Shown here in pieces: positions 1 to 10,581 of a DNA stretch of 64,000 nt. Positions within the stretch are counted from its first letter, which is position 1. Every line of letters starts with the position of its first letter. Below the pieces are notes generated by a model, which ran no database searches, was not told where the DNA came from, and saw nothing but the letters and a program-made list of their open reading frames with translations. The stretch is from Yponomeuta sedellus. Its lineage: Eukaryota; Arthropoda; Insecta; Lepidoptera; Yponomeutidae. A program made the position numbers and the translations under genes. The DNA is taken from assembly GCA_934045075.1 (NCBI GenBank), contig OW203732.1:7279001-7343000 (forward strand). Direction: 5' to 3'.

Positions 1-91
1 TTCTTACAGCTCTCTACTCATATGCTGCAACTTACACATCACGCTCTCTCTTACACATACAGGCTCACACACAACACTTAATCTTAAACAT

Positions 92-110
92 ACACACACA
101 CACACACACA
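92..110. repeat. (CA)n microsatellite
   Basis: An uninterrupted run of about nine CA dinucleotides in CA-rich DNA. No gene is associated with it. Confidence 0.9.
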
Positions 111-119
111 TTCACATAC

Positions 120-694
120 AATTAAGTAATAACTAACCATATTCACCAATTCATCCGTATACTTGAGACACATAATACTTAAATTAATAATGTCTGAAAT
201 TGATCTGTACATTAAGTACAAAACAAACAAATTGTCAAAATACAGGACCACCTAGCTTGGCAATTAGTTGAATTGATAATTGTACCATTAGCCTTTAAGT
301 GATTTTGTAGAGCCCTCAAGGCTTATAAACCGTGCATAAATGTTGTTCTTTATGGTGAGAAATTAACTTTTACTTTACATTTGCACGACTGAAAATAGTT
401 CCACGGCTCGCCAAAAACACGCGATAAAGTCCATCCATCGCTCCACAAACACGTATGTCATGCCATAAATAGCCGCGGACTCCGGAGGCCACTCTGGACC
501 CTTACGCGAAGGCCACAAACCCTAAAACGAGTTTAATGCAGCGGTCACTAAACTACATAGTCGGCCCATTTCTGCGGGTGCCCGCTATTAAGATAACAAT
601 GTCCTCTAACGGCCACTTGTGTGCCCACAGCCTAATAAGGCGCGATACAGATTGGTACACGTTGATGAATTCGGAAAGTCATAAGTAACTTTGC
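120..694. other. Unassigned non-coding stretch
   Basis: No open frame with a recognisable product and no repeat seen elsewhere in the window. Locally GC-richer between about 400 and 640. Confidence 0.5.
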
Positions 695-786
695 TAAGTA
701 AGGTTATCTCTTACAGAGATAAGCTGGCCTTTGTACAAGTTATTTCTTATGTAATGTCCTATTTAATGTTTCGTGTGCAATAAAGT
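695..786 (+). mobile_element. LINE 3' end fragment
   Basis: Contains AGAGATAAGCTGGCCTTTG and, 60 bp on, GTGCAATAAAGTATAA. The same arrangement is seen at 31.94-32.04 kb and 36.19-36.29 kb. It matches the 3' untranslated tail of 5'-truncated insect non-LTR retrotransposons. No coding part remains. The clade cannot be fixed from this piece. Confidence 0.6.
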
Positions 787-1012
787 ATAATATAATATAA
801 TATAATATAATATAATATAATATAATATAATATAATATAATATAATATAATATAATATAATATAATATAATATAATATAATATAATATAATATAATATAA
901 TATAATATAATATAATATAATATAATATAATATAATATAATATAATATAATATAATATAATATAATATAATATAATATAATATAATATAATATAATATAA
1001 TATAATATAATA
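785..1012. repeat. (TATAA)n pentanucleotide microsatellite
   Basis: About 45 nearly perfect TATAA units, beginning directly at the AATAAAGTATAA tail of the LINE fragment to its left. The open frames across it are pure repeat (YYIIL repeats) and not genes. Confidence 0.97.
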
Positions 1013-1019
1013 TTAATAT

Positions 1020-1980
1020 ATAACAACTTCTTCTAAAACACAAGGGATTACTTTTACATTTGACGGGTTACTTTCTTGAGTTCTAAAGAAGTTTGAACGA
1101 TATTTGATTCACCGAACACGATTATCTAATCTAAGTCACCACTGTACATGGTTTTATTGCACCCAAGTAATTAAAAACCTTATTAACGTTTCACCTAATT
1201 TTGATTAATCAAATTCTGTTTACTTTAATTAATTCTACTTCTAATATTAAATACTGTAACACTAACCTCTTGAGGTGCTCTGCCTGAGGGGCTAGGTTTA
1301 TGCGCGACCCGGTGAAATACTACCCGGGTTGGCGCTTTCAAGGATGCCTATGGGGACTACTCACAAATGACTACGCTTGGATTCCAAAAACCGACACCAT
1401 TTAATATATACAGGCCTAATATTTACATAATTAACCCTAAACACTCAAATTGTCTCTCACTTAACCTACCACTGGTTTTAACCATTGTCCCTGTATTATC
1501 ACTGTCTTTGTTACACCACCGACACTCACACGACTTAACTACTGATGGACACTAGGGGCGACTTGCTCACTATTATCAACTGCTGTACTTATTCCTGGTG
1601 AGAGGTACCTACGACTCTCAATGATCCTGGAGTGGCCGATATCGGGATCCCCAACATACCGCTCTCAGGATTCCTTATTATCTGGGGTGGCCACCATCGG
1701 GAACCCCAACGTGCCAGCACCCAGAGGCTAAGGCGGGCACACGAGATGTCCTAGGCCGGCTAATATAATATGTAAATTCGCTTTTTTTTTCTTTTTTTGC
1801 ACTAAGAGGGTCTAAGTACCGGAAAGCGCCGGGCGTGCATGCAACGACTAATGAATATTGATGAACTCGAAGAGGTTTTCCGGAATCGAAGCAAGTGCTA
1901 AGCCTTGCCCCTAGGAACGATAACTATCTAGAAACAATAACCTCTATTCCGTAGTCTCGGGACTGATTGACATTTAGCTT
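1020..1980. other. Unassigned; short imperfect duplication inside
   Basis: No coding signal I recognise. Two imperfect copies of a block ending in CATCGGGAACCCCAAC or a close variant lie about 57 bp apart (about 1627-1655 and 1684-1712), followed by a T-rich run at about 1782. It may be a decayed retroelement 3' region, but I cannot name it. Confidence 0.4.
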
Positions 1981-1983
1981 ATT

Positions 1984-2190
1984 CTCAACTAGCTCTGCCC
2001 CGCGGTGCTTCCCGCGGTTTATCGATTTTCCCATGGAAATAAGATATTTTACCACAGTAAAACGTAGCCTATGTGTTAATCTACGGTGTCAGCTAACTCC
2101 ATACCAAATTTTCTTAAAATTGCTAAAGCCGTTTAGACGTGAACAAGTAACAAACATACACACTCACAAACTTTCGCCTTTATAATATTA
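1984..2190 (-). repeat. Widespread lepidopteran-type interspersed repeat
   Basis: On the minus strand it starts TATAATATTATAAAGGCGAAAG-like and contains blocks around CCAAATTTT and AGCCTATGTGTTAATC. On the plus strand the block order is AACTAGCTCTGCCCCGCGG, CCTATGTGTTAATC, CTCCATACCAAATTTT, CTTTCGCCTTTATAATATTA. Other copies are at 11265-11392 and about 28150-28195. The family is very common in moths and butterflies, but I cannot assign its class. Confidence 0.6.
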
Positions 2191-2223
2191 GTGTGATTAA
2201 TGTTGTCAAGTATAGTTAATTTA

Positions 2224-2377
2224 CATAATTAAAACTGTTTCTATACGGATTTATGCTCGTTTATTACATTTTTACAATTTTCCAACGTTTCGGCACTTTT
2301 ACAGGTGCCGAAACGTTAGAAAATTGTAAAAATGTAATAAACGAGCATAAATCCGTATAGAAACAGTTTTAATTATG
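2224..2377. mobile_element. Near-perfect hairpin element, copy 1
   Basis: Two 73-bp arms (2224-2296 and 2305-2377) are reverse complements with a single mismatch and an 8-bp loop. A second member, with a decayed centre, lies at 20414-20570. The right flank of this copy matches, reverse-complemented, the left flank of the second, so the palindrome is part of a longer repeat. Centre motif: CCAACGTTTCGGCAC. Confidence 0.85.
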
Positions 2378-2448
2378 TCTAGTGCTCGTGTTAACCTTAT
2401 AAAATACTATAGTTAATTTACATTTCACTGGTTAAAAAAATGAATGTT

Positions 2449-2535
2449 CGTTCGGTCGTTTGTTTGTTTGTTCGTTCGTTCGTTCGTTCGTTCGTTCGTT
2501 CGTTCGTTCGTTCGTTCGTTCGTTCGTTCGTTCGT
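2449..2535. repeat. (TTCG)n microsatellite
   Basis: About 20 TTCG units with degenerate copies on both sides (about 2443-2605). The open frame over it is repeat-encoded (TNER repeats). Confidence 0.95.
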
Positions 2536-2884
2536 CTTTTCGGTCGTTCGTTCAGTAGTTTCGTTCGTTCATGAATTAATTCGTTTTGTCGCTCATTCAT
2601 TCAGTCATACATAACTCATACGCTGACATGGCCTCAGTGTGATTACCGCCTAACGTAGGCTCAACACCCGGTGCCCACCCGCCTTGTTTTCGGGCTGATT
2701 TACGCACTCCGTACTCCGCGGACTGAGATAGTTTAATTGTTGTTGCGCGGTTTTAAACCATCAATTCCCACGAATTGCTTGTTTTTCATTGTGCCGTCTG
2801 ATAAATGCGACCACTCTGCGGAAGCGCCGCTGAGTTATTCTCATGGGAAATATAAAATCAACTTCGCTTGACGGCAACTTAATA

Positions 2885-2999
2885 ATTGTAGACTTTTAGT
2901 CCGGATCTACTTACGGGTGTTGTCATATCGGAAGAGTCCGACCAGGTTTCGCTCCGATTCGCAACACCCGTAAGTAGATCCGGACTAAAAGTCTACAAT
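2885..2999. mobile_element. Hairpin with perfect 38-bp arms
   Basis: Perfect reverse-complement arms 2885-2922 and 2962-2999 enclose a 39-bp loop. The loop contains GGAAGAGTCCGACC, a motif that recurs at 24972, 28966 (minus) and 62811 (variant). Looks like a foldback or MITE end pair; no coding content. Confidence 0.85.
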
Positions 3000-3159
3000 G
3001 TGTTGTGCTTACGAAAGTTTTAGTTCAAAAGCTTAATAATTTATTTATCTTAAAACTAAACTCTTAAACAAAAATCTAATGTGATAATCTAGTATATTTA
3101 AGACCCCGTGTCACAGTGTTTGTTATTGAAATCCTCCAAAATGACTTCACAGTTTTGTT

Positions 3160-3545
3160 TTTAAATTGTCTGACTATAAGTCGTAGGCTAATTTCACTTG
3201 GCAAAACAACGTTCCGTGGTCAGAGTGCTGAGTGCGAGTTTGACAGATCCAATCGAATAACTTTACTACCGCGTTAATCGAGCATTGAGTAGTGAGTATG
3301 AGTAAGTTAACTGTTCGAACTGGCAAAACGCTGTAACAGTACAACTCGCACTCGCGTTTATTCGTGTTTTGGCTGGTAAACGTGTTCACTTTTCAACGTA
3401 AACCATTACAACTCGCACTCAGCAATTTTAATTTCCATACTTGTCGCTAGGTGGCGCTTCCTCGATGCCATAGAAATATGAGTTTACGTTAACGCGATCG
3501 AGTAGTTAAAAAACTCGCACTAAGCACTCAGATAGTTACTTACGA
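3160..3545. repeat. Foldback region with repeated CTCGCACT motifs
   Basis: GAGTGCTGAGTGCGAGTTT at about 3226 is mirrored by AAACTCGCACTAAGCACTC at about 3511. Further ACAACTCGCACTC copies lie between them. This suggests a short element with inverted ends, but no target duplication was found. Confidence 0.4.
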
Positions 3546-3749
3546 GTATATGATTACTCGAGCAGAGTTTATAAAATTCAGTTAATTACAATTATTTGAT
3601 TAAGAGTTTTCCTTGTTACTCTGTGAGGTTATTGACTATAAATCGAATTGTCATAGTTAACATGAATTATGATTCTATAAAATAAACAGACACGAAAGGC
3701 AACCCAAGACGTTTCCTTTTGAATTGACATTATTGTAACTAAGTCAATC

Positions 3750-4110
3750 GGTCGTAGCCCCTCCTGACTGATATTAGACGATCACTATGGTTAAGCGACA
3801 TAGGGCGCGTTCAGTGCATGTGTGGGTGACCGTCTATGACTAACGCTAGTGGCATTTTTCCGAGCGGTTTTGTGCTTTGCAAGGCACGTTAAGCAGTTGG
3901 TGCCAGCTGCCGTCGATAGATGGCAGTCGTTAAGCCAAGTCAGGGGCCTAATGGCAGCTTGAAAATTTCTGACCGTAAGACCAGCCACTAGACTTGCAAG
4001 CCTCCACCAATCCGGACTTGGCCCCCGTGGTGAAGTATGGTCTATACCTTGCTTAGGGAAGAGACCTTTGCCCCTCGGTGGGGACATAATGGGTTGATTA
4101 TGATTGTAAG
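3750..4110 (+). mobile_element. 5S-rRNA-derived SINE (subfamily 2)
   Basis: Begins around CGTAGCCCC, then a 5S-like segment ending GGGTGACCGTCTATGACTA, then CTAGTGGCATTTTTCCGAG and a long body (AAGGCACGTTAAGC, CCTCCACCAATCCGGACTTGG) to a GGGTTGAT tail. The best match is to 5S rRNA around its internal Pol III promoter (GGATGGGTGACCG). The same subfamily is at 20920-21235. Confidence 0.75.
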
Positions 4111-4175
4111 TTAATTACGACGACAGCTGAGTATAAAGTACGTTCCATACCATTAATAGACAGAACCAGTTACTT

Positions 4176-4625
4176 CTTATTCTTCTTCAGGCTATATTAG
4201 TCCACTGCTTGGCATCGCCTTTCCCTAATGAATTCTAATTTTAACTAAGTTTCTCTTCCGTTTTGTTTCGAATGCCTATCATTTAATCTCTTGCACCATC
4301 TGTGGTTGACTGGTAGAAAATGCTTATAGCATTAAGTCCGCCACATTGCCATTGTATTTTTTTACTTATGTGCAATAAACGTATTAATAATAATAATAGT
4401 AATAATAATAATGAGCGCCATAGCACAAGGTTGTGCCATGATTGGGGGGTAGTGCCCATAATCCCCACGCTGGGCATGCGAGTTGGGATCGCAGTTTAGT
4501 GGAATTGTACTGCAGCGGGCGCTGCTGCCCACACCCCGATTTGTGTCCCTTAGTCGCCTTTTAGGACACCCGCGGGAAGAACTTGGGTTGGTGCTACTCT
4601 CTAGGCCGACACCACACAGCAAAAC
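4176..4625 (-). mobile_element. RTE-tailed short retroelement, copy on minus strand
   Basis: Plus strand: TTCTTCTTCAGGCTATATTAGTCC..., then (4413 on) GAGCGCCATAGCACAAGG, GGGATCGCAGTTTAGTGG and GGGCGCTGCTGCCCAC. On its own strand it ends in CAGTGGACTAATATAGCC plus (GAA)n. Other copies are at 15567, 22930 and 48390. This copy is interrupted by unrelated sequence and a short (TAA)n between about 4200 and 4412. Confidence 0.6.
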
Positions 4626-5438
4626 AGTTACTACTACATACAAATCATTTGAGTACCTACTACGACAATATTCCTATTTAATTATCGAAAGGAGTGTAAC
4701 ATTGGTCACTATGTGCATTATAATTTATAGTACGTCATATTTTGTTTACAAGGGCTAAAGTCAAAGATAAAAAACAAAATTAATTAATTCATTCATCCGT
4801 CTTGGCTCGTAAACTTCTATAAAGTATATCGACGCGGGTCATCGACTCATCAGGCGACCGACCCAAGAGCTGGTAAATACCTCGGCCAGCGTATCAGCTT
4901 AGCTATTCAGAGGGGGAATGTTGCCTGTATCCTGAAAACTCTCCCCTACACTAGCGGTCGACACTTTTTATACAATGCTTGTTTTGTAAATATGTAAAAA
5001 ACTATCTTAAAAGTAATAGTTTACATATAAGATAAGATAATTTAGATAAGATAATTTATTGAATCAATTTTACAAGATACACGGTACAGTAATAGGTAGG
5101 TACATATTTATTATTATGGCATAGTTGGTGTAGAATGGTATTCACAGTAGGCAAAAAAACCTGTGTTGTGAATACCAGCCACTCTCCCGAGTGTGCAACT
5201 AATTTAAGAAAACAAATGTGGGTATCTTGACGCGTGCCGCGTGAGCGCATCAACAAGACACGTTAAACTTAATGATAAGGTAACCACTAAACTTACGAAC
5301 TTCATCATAGTTTTATATTGCATTGCATTTCCTTATAATAAGATTCGAGTAAGGATTAATTAATTGGTAAAAGCAGAGGTTGACCACTTAAAATGCGAGC
5401 TTGGTACAAACTAAAATTTTAACTATTCTCATTTTCTA
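4626..5438. other. Unassigned stretch
   Basis: No recognised coding sequence. The only pattern is the near-duplicate GATAAGATAATTTA motif at about 5030-5060. Confidence 0.4.
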
Positions 5439-5492
5439 CACTATTATTTTGGCTTTATGTTATGTATTTAACATAAAGCCAATATAATAGTG
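5439..5492. repeat. Short hairpin, 24-bp arms
   Basis: Arms 5439-5462 and 5469-5492 are reverse complements with one mismatch and a 6-bp loop. The core is GGCTTTATGTTA. Confidence 0.8.
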
Positions 5493-5841
5493 TCTTAATC
5501 ACGAATATGTTTTATACATGAATGAGTTGTGTTATGTATGTGTGTGTGTGTCAATTGGTATAATTTGTTGGGATAATTCAAGGTGGGTTTTTTAATTGTA
5601 TCTCAGTAAATATGGAGGTTAGGCCACTAGGCAAAGAATACATACTCAAATGCTAACAATAAGATTGCGTAAATAGTTAGTTATGTAACTTGCTTAGCCC
5701 TACGATAGCTAGATGTATCTTGGGGTCGGATTGTGGGGCCACTAAGCAAGGAGAACAGGTAATATCGTATATGGGTGGTATTTTTTACAAGTAATTTTCT
5801 GTAAATAAATAGTAAATCGGGTAGATTTAAATTAGCCGGTA

Positions 5842-8775
5842 TTAAGCAGATACTGTTAAAAGTGACTCTGTTTCGTCATAGTTTAGTCCATATAGGTATG
5901 TTCGGAGTGTATTTTTACATTTAAATTTATTCATGGGGTACAATGTTAGTATGCGGTTAAATTTGTTATAGAGGTACGGACCCAGGAAGTATTGCTGCTT
6001 TTGAATAAATGTAGTGCGGCTTCTGGGAACAGTACATACAATGTCATGCCGACGTTTGGTCGTTGATAGGTTAGGATCAAATGTTAAAGATGAGTGGTGA
6101 CGTAAAACTGTGTGGAGAATATAGGTCTGCCTGACGGAAAGAAGTTCACAAGAACTATATAGTATAGTTGTAGGGAATCTATAAGATTTAAAAGTCATGA
6201 CCTTTAATACTGACCTTAGTGCTCTTTCTAAATGTATATTATAGGTTTTACATGCACCGCCCCATACGGGAATGCAGTACGACATTATTGAATGACACAA
6301 AGCATAGTAAACTTTTTTCAAAACTTTTATGTCGGCTACATGACGTAATCTTTTAAAAACCCATATTAGTTTCCGGACTCGCATAGTAACTAAGTCAATA
6401 TGTGGCTTCCAAGTCAATTTGTCGTCAATTAAAACCCCTAAATATTTAATTTTATCTGTTCGCTGAATAGTTGAGCAACTACAGAGTTTATGATTTTCAT
6501 CGCATGTATGTAGCTTTATTTTAAGGCCATTGGGTGGTTCGGAGACCTTCCTTAAAGAAAACGCAAGGTATTTCGTTTTTTCCATATTCAGGGATAGTAG
6601 GTTAGAGTCGAGCCAGTGTGCTACTTTGTGGAGACCCCGTTCAGCTATTGAGTACGTTTCATTCCAGGTATCTCCACAAAATACAAGGGCGGTATCATCT
6701 GCGAAACAGTAGGTTTTTCCATTAGTAAGGTCGAGTTGGCAGAGATCGTTAATATATATGAGGAAAAGGCTCGGACCGAGGATACTGCCTTGTGGTATAC
6801 CAAAATTAATAGGTATGTCACTGCTAATCACGTCATTAATTTTAACTCGTTGTTCCCTATCCATTAGATAATCCCTATAAATATTTACTCCACGAATACC
6901 CATCCTCTCCATTTTCTCCACAAGGATGGGGATAGAGACCGTATCGAAGGCCTTTTTCAAGTCCAAGAATATTGATAAACATTTAGACTTTTTATCTAAA
7001 CTCGTTGAAACTCTCTGCATTAATTGTGAAACGGCATCCTCAGTGGACAAGCCTGATCTGAAGCCAAACTGGGCTGAGGAAATTAAGTTATTTTCTTCTA
7101 AAAAATTAACAAGCCTGTTGTTCAGAATTTTTTCCAGGATTTTGGAGAGAGCAGGGAGAACTGAAATTGGCCTATAGTTATTCACACTATCTCTATCTCC
7201 ATCCTTGTAGATTGGATGTATGAGAGATCTTTTTAAAATTTTGGGAAAGATACCACAATCGAAACAAAGATTGCAAATTTTTGTTATTATCGGCACAAGA
7301 GTTTTACTACCCTGTTTTATGAGTAGAGAAGGAATATCATCCCAACCCTTTGCGCAGTCAGTTTTGAGATTTTTTATGGTTCGTTCCATCTCAGAATCGG
7401 TGACATTAAGCAGAGCAAAAGATTTATCCAAAAATGGTGGTAAGCAGTAAGTAGCAGATTTAAAAGAGGGTAAGCGATTATTTGAGATGTTTTGGGCTAA
7501 TTGTTCTCCTATTGTTCCAAAAAAGTTATTAATTTTATTTATATTTACTTCACGGTCATAGTCATTCAGTAGTTCTTCAGAAAAAGTTTTAGTTTTATTC
7601 TGGCCAATAAATTCTTTTACAAGTTTCCATGTATTTTTTGAGTTCTTCGAAGCTTTCTCTAATTCGTGTTTTTCGTAATAGTTTTTTAGTTTTTTTAATA
7701 ATTTATTACAAAAATTTCTGTATCTAAGATAGGTAATTTTTAAAATACTATTGTTTGGGGACTTTTTTACTTTTTTTTGCATTTTGTCCCGATTTCGTAT
7801 GCATTTTAATAACCCTGGAGTTATCCATGGTTTTAATATACGTTTGTTAGCCGGGATAGGTCGAGTTTGGCTATTAACGTCAATTACTTTTTTTAATATA
7901 TTAACGAGGTTTTCAGTGGCTTGATTTGGGTCTGGACAGTCTAAAACTGGTGAAAAGTCCGTATTTTCTAGTTGTGAAACCGCTTGGTCAATGTCCAGTT
8001 TTGTATGCAGTGGTCGAGTTTTATTTGCTTTGAGATTTGTTTCTATAGCAAGTAAGACAGCCTGGTGATCAGTCAGGGAAGTATTAAGTACAGCCACTTT
8101 TCCGTAATTTTTACAGTTTAGGAGAATATGGTCTAGACAGTTGTGGCCCCTAGTAGGAAGGGTATGTCCCGGAAGAAAACCAAGTTCGCTAATAAAGTTT
8201 AAATACGATGGGGTATTGGTATCATGGCTATTTGGTTTGATATCGATGTTTAGGTCACCAGCAATTATGACATTTTGAAAAGTTTTTAGCGAATTAATTA
8301 GTTCCGACAGGGAGTTGAAAAATATGGTAAGATTCTTAATTGAGGGGGAGCGGTAAATCGCTAAGATGACTGTATCAGATCCAAATTTTATTGAGAGACA
8401 GTTGGCGTCTATGAATTTTGGCTCTTCAACTTTGCAATCTAATCCAGGATTTGTATATACAACCAGGCCGTCATTTTGGTTGAAGTAATTCAGTGAGTAA
8501 GATAGTTTGAAGTTATCTAGTGACGGTGGGGGGTGCTTATTATTATCTAGCCAGCATTCAGTCAATATAACAATATCAGGTGTGAAGGATAATCTAGATA
8601 GTAGGATTTCAAAGCTTGGTAGGTTTTTATATATGCTGCGAATGTTTTGGGTTATTATTTTAAGATGGGACTTATTTTCGCTCAAAATTGATTGGCACTG
8701 CTCGGGACTACATGTTATAGCAGAGGCTACAGAAAGTGTGTCTATTTCAGCCGATATAGTTTTGTTAGATGCCAT
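5842..8775 (-). CDS. LINE ORF2: AP endonuclease plus reverse transcriptase
   Basis: 977 aa, uninterrupted. It nicks target DNA and reverse-transcribes the element RNA at the nick. Endonuclease, about residues 38-240: ITQNIRS (QN), LTECW (catalytic Glu 73), AGDLNID (Asp 174/Asn 176), TDHQA (Asp 236, His 237). A basic linker follows (about 330-400). Reverse transcriptase spans about 510-760: NYRPISVLP, FGFRSGLSTED, FLDLKKAFD (catalytic Asp 605), GIPQGSILGP and the FADD box at 691-694, then KYLGVLIDD. There is no RNase H domain. All catalytic residues I can place are present, so the protein could be functional. The start Met fits the 390-bp gap after ORF1. The frame ends at a TAA before the 3' untranslated region. 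Confidence 0.93.
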   Translation of the reverse strand: MASNKTISAEIDTLSVASAITCSPEQCQSILSENKSHLKIITQNIRSIYKNLPSFEILLSRLSFTPDIVILTECWLDNNKHPPPSLDNFKLSYSLNYFNQNDGLVVYTNPGLDCKVEEPKFIDANCLSIKFGSDTVILAIYRSPSIKNLTIFFNSLSELINSLKTFQNVIIAGDLNIDIKPNSHDTNTPSYLNFISELGFLPGHTLPTRGHNCLDHILLNCKNYGKVAVLNTSLTDHQAVLLAIETNLKANKTRPLHTKLDIDQAVSQLENTDFSPVLDCPDPNQATENLVNILKKVIDVNSQTRPIPANKRILKPWITPGLLKCIRNRDKMQKKVKKSPNNSILKITYLRYRNFCNKLLKKLKNYYEKHELEKASKNSKNTWKLVKEFIGQNKTKTFSEELLNDYDREVNINKINNFFGTIGEQLAQNISNNRLPSFKSATYCLPPFLDKSFALLNVTDSEMERTIKNLKTDCAKGWDDIPSLLIKQGSKTLVPIITKICNLCFDCGIFPKILKRSLIHPIYKDGDRDSVNNYRPISVLPALSKILEKILNNRLVNFLEENNLISSAQFGFRSGLSTEDAVSQLMQRVSTSLDKKSKCLSIFLDLKKAFDTVSIPILVEKMERMGIRGVNIYRDYLMDREQRVKINDVISSDIPINFGIPQGSILGPSLFLIYINDLCQLDLTNGKTYCFADDTALVFCGDTWNETYSIAERGLHKVAHWLDSNLLSLNMEKTKYLAFSLRKVSEPPNGLKIKLHTCDENHKLCSCSTIQRTDKIKYLGVLIDDKLTWKPHIDLVTMRVRKLIWVFKRLRHVADIKVLKKVYYALCHSIMSYCIPVWGGACKTYNIHLERALRSVLKVMTFKSYRFPTTILYSSCELLSVRQTYILHTVLRHHSSLTFDPNLSTTKRRHDIVCTVPRSRTTFIQKQQYFLGPYLYNKFNRILTLYPMNKFKCKNTLRTYLYGLNYDETESLLTVSA

Positions 8776-9166
8776 CTTTACAGCTTAAATTGATGTAGTT
8801 GATATAGTGGTGGCAGGGTTTAGCATCGTGAGTCCCACGATGGGATTCAAGGGATTCCAAATTATACAGAAAGCAGGATACTAGTGAAATTAGAGATAGT
8901 GTTCGATAGGCTCGTATGGGTGATATATGGTCGTTCTTTCGATTATGTGTATTATATAATGAGTTTGTCTTGGTTGTGTGCTTGCTGTAAAATGAGGCTG
9001 GCAGGGTCATTGAACAATATTGTAAGATAAGTGTAGTGGTTTTAGATAAGTGTATGATAAGAGAATATGTAATCGACTTAAGGTCGACGCATGCAATATA
9101 AAAAAACACGGAAACTAACCTAGATACTATCAGGACAACAAAAGCAACTTTATATGTAAAATCTAG

Positions 9167-9883
9167 TCAATTGCTGGAAGTCTGCCCAAGATTCTTAAGT
9201 TGTTGTTCATCAATTATAGTTATCAGCGGGGTACCGTCGTCTTTGCGCAGGAACACTTTGCCATTAGATGTCCAGCAGTATCTGAAGAGCTTCTCTCTAG
9301 TTAGTTCTCTTGCGAGGAAGTACAGTCTGCGTGCCTTCAGGGTTAGATGTTCGGCCACATAAATTGGGACTGATGGGCCATCAATGTTAATGTGAGAAGA
9401 ACTCAGTTTGGAAGTTTTGTTTTTAGCGTTGAAGTCCTTAGCGGCTTGTATTACTTTATTTTTTTGAAGTACAGTTGAAAAACTGACTATAATCGGTTTT
9501 TTCTTTTCCGGTTTTCCGGGGAGACGACGAATTTCTCGAAGGTCGGTTGGAGCCACTTCAATGCTCAGAGTCTTCGCAGTGTCTAGAACTAATTTTAGTA
9601 GATCTTCTGAAGTCTCCTTTTCTTTACATGGTACATTTCTTATTTCAACCATGTTTGTTAGGAATTGGCGCTGCATATCTTCTATTTTATCTTCCAATGA
9701 TTGGATTTTTTGTTTATACTCGCTCGACTCATCCTCCAATGCGCAAACTTTAGTACTGATGTCTTCGTATTGGGCATTTATAAATTGGAGGGAGTTCTCA
9801 ATTTCTGTGTTTGACTTTTGGAGTTCTTGTGTTTGCAATTTCAGCTCCAGGATCCCGGATATAACATAACATATAAGCCCCAT
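9167..9883 (-). CDS. LINE ORF1: coiled coil plus RNA-binding, FP25K-like C-terminus
   Basis: 238 aa. Residues about 12-75 form a heptad-rich coiled coil (ELKLQTQELQKS to KIEDMQRQ). About 78-150 look RRM-like (MVEIRNVP to PIIVSFS). About 160-235 match the C-terminal domain shared by insect LINE ORF1 proteins and the baculovirus FP family (HLTLKARRLYFLAREL, WTSNGKVFLRKD). The inferred role is nucleic-acid chaperone in the LINE ribonucleoprotein. The first about 11 residues (MGLICYVISGI) are probably not native: the LINE seems truncated here against a SINE, so the N-terminus is missing. Confidence 0.8.
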   Translation of the reverse strand: MGLICYVISGILELKLQTQELQKSNTEIENSLQFINAQYEDISTKVCALEDESSEYKQKIQSLEDKIEDMQRQFLTNMVEIRNVPCKEKETSEDLLKLVLDTAKTLSIEVAPTDLREIRRLPGKPEKKKPIIVSFSTVLQKNKVIQAAKDFNAKNKTSKLSSSHINIDGPSVPIYVAEHLTLKARRLYFLARELTREKLFRYCWTSNGKVFLRKDDGTPLITIIDEQQLKNLGQTSSN

Positions 9884-9894
9884 AGTTTTGTACG

Positions 9895-10045
9895 TCGCAC
9901 GTCGCTGAGGTATGTTAACACTTCAGAAAATAGGGTTTCCTCATGATGTTTCCCTTCACGTATAGAGAGTGGTATTTCTACCATTTCTACCCAAGACCTT
10001 CCGATTGAGAAGCCACCGTTCTACCGCTCCGCTATCACTGCTCGA
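9895..10045 (-). mobile_element. SINE-E fragment (tRNA-like head plus GTGAAGG core)
   Basis: Read on the minus strand: GTGATAGCGGAGCGGTAGAA head, then a TGAAGGGAAACATCATGAGG core and GTGTTAACATACCTCAGCG. The partner copy at 63865-64000 has the same order. Head-only and core-only pieces lie at 23675 and 37795. Confidence 0.65.
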
Positions 10046-10579
10046 AGAGAGGGAACAATAATATAACCTGAGTACCTACAAGTGAGCACAAAATAACGTG
10101 TATGGTGACTGAATGGACTTAACTAGTAGACTTAATTAGTAGGCACAAAGTTCCATGCACGAAAAACGTTTAAGGAAATCAAGAACATCCTTGAAGGAAA
10201 CATAATAATTTTAGCGCACGCTCCAAGCGAGCCGAAACGTGAAGAAAATTTTTGTATTTTTCTACGAACTCACGTTATCAAGAGACTTCTCTAGTACCTA
10301 GAGCTGAATATAGCAGGAGCAGGTGCGCATGATGGACGTGGCAGGGGCTTATACTTGCTCTGCCGCTCTGCAGCGGCCTCCGCCGCACGACATCGCGATA
10401 TTAATTCCTATCTTCCTAAAGACTAGCGCTTTCTCACTTTATTTCATTACGCAAGGAAGGATGGAGCATCGCTAAAGAAAGTTAAAAACCTCATGCAGCG
10501 GAGGCTAAGTCCGCGCGGCTTAAGGTGGTGTTAGATATGAGCAACTTATAACAGAACATCCAGCGTTAGCCGCTTCTGA
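10046..10579. other. Unassigned stretch
   Basis: Nothing recognised. A GC-rich patch at about 10310-10400 has no useful open frame. Confidence 0.4.
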
Positions 10580-10581
10580 AC

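Larger units (their letters stand above)
5550..9890 (-). mobile_element. LINE (non-LTR retrotransposon), CR1/Jockey-like, 5'-truncated
   Basis: Minus-strand order: ORF1 (9883-9167), a 390-bp spacer, ORF2 (8775-5842), then a 3' untranslated part to roughly 5550. Both ORFs run without a stop, so the copy is fairly young. The 5' end looks cut: ORF1 starts within its coiled coil and the sequence upstream belongs to another repeat (SINE-E, 9895-10045). I did not find a target duplication. The clade is inferred from the coiled-coil plus FP25K-like ORF1 and the EN-RT ORF2 without RNase H. Confidence 0.85.

Noticed and set aside
759..1043. Two ~90-aa frames of YYIIL repeats
   Set aside because: Pure translation of the TATAA microsatellite.
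8765..9109. 114-aa minus frame between LINE ORF1 and ORF2
   Set aside because: No domain; it overlaps the ORF2 start by 11 bp and lies in the spacer.
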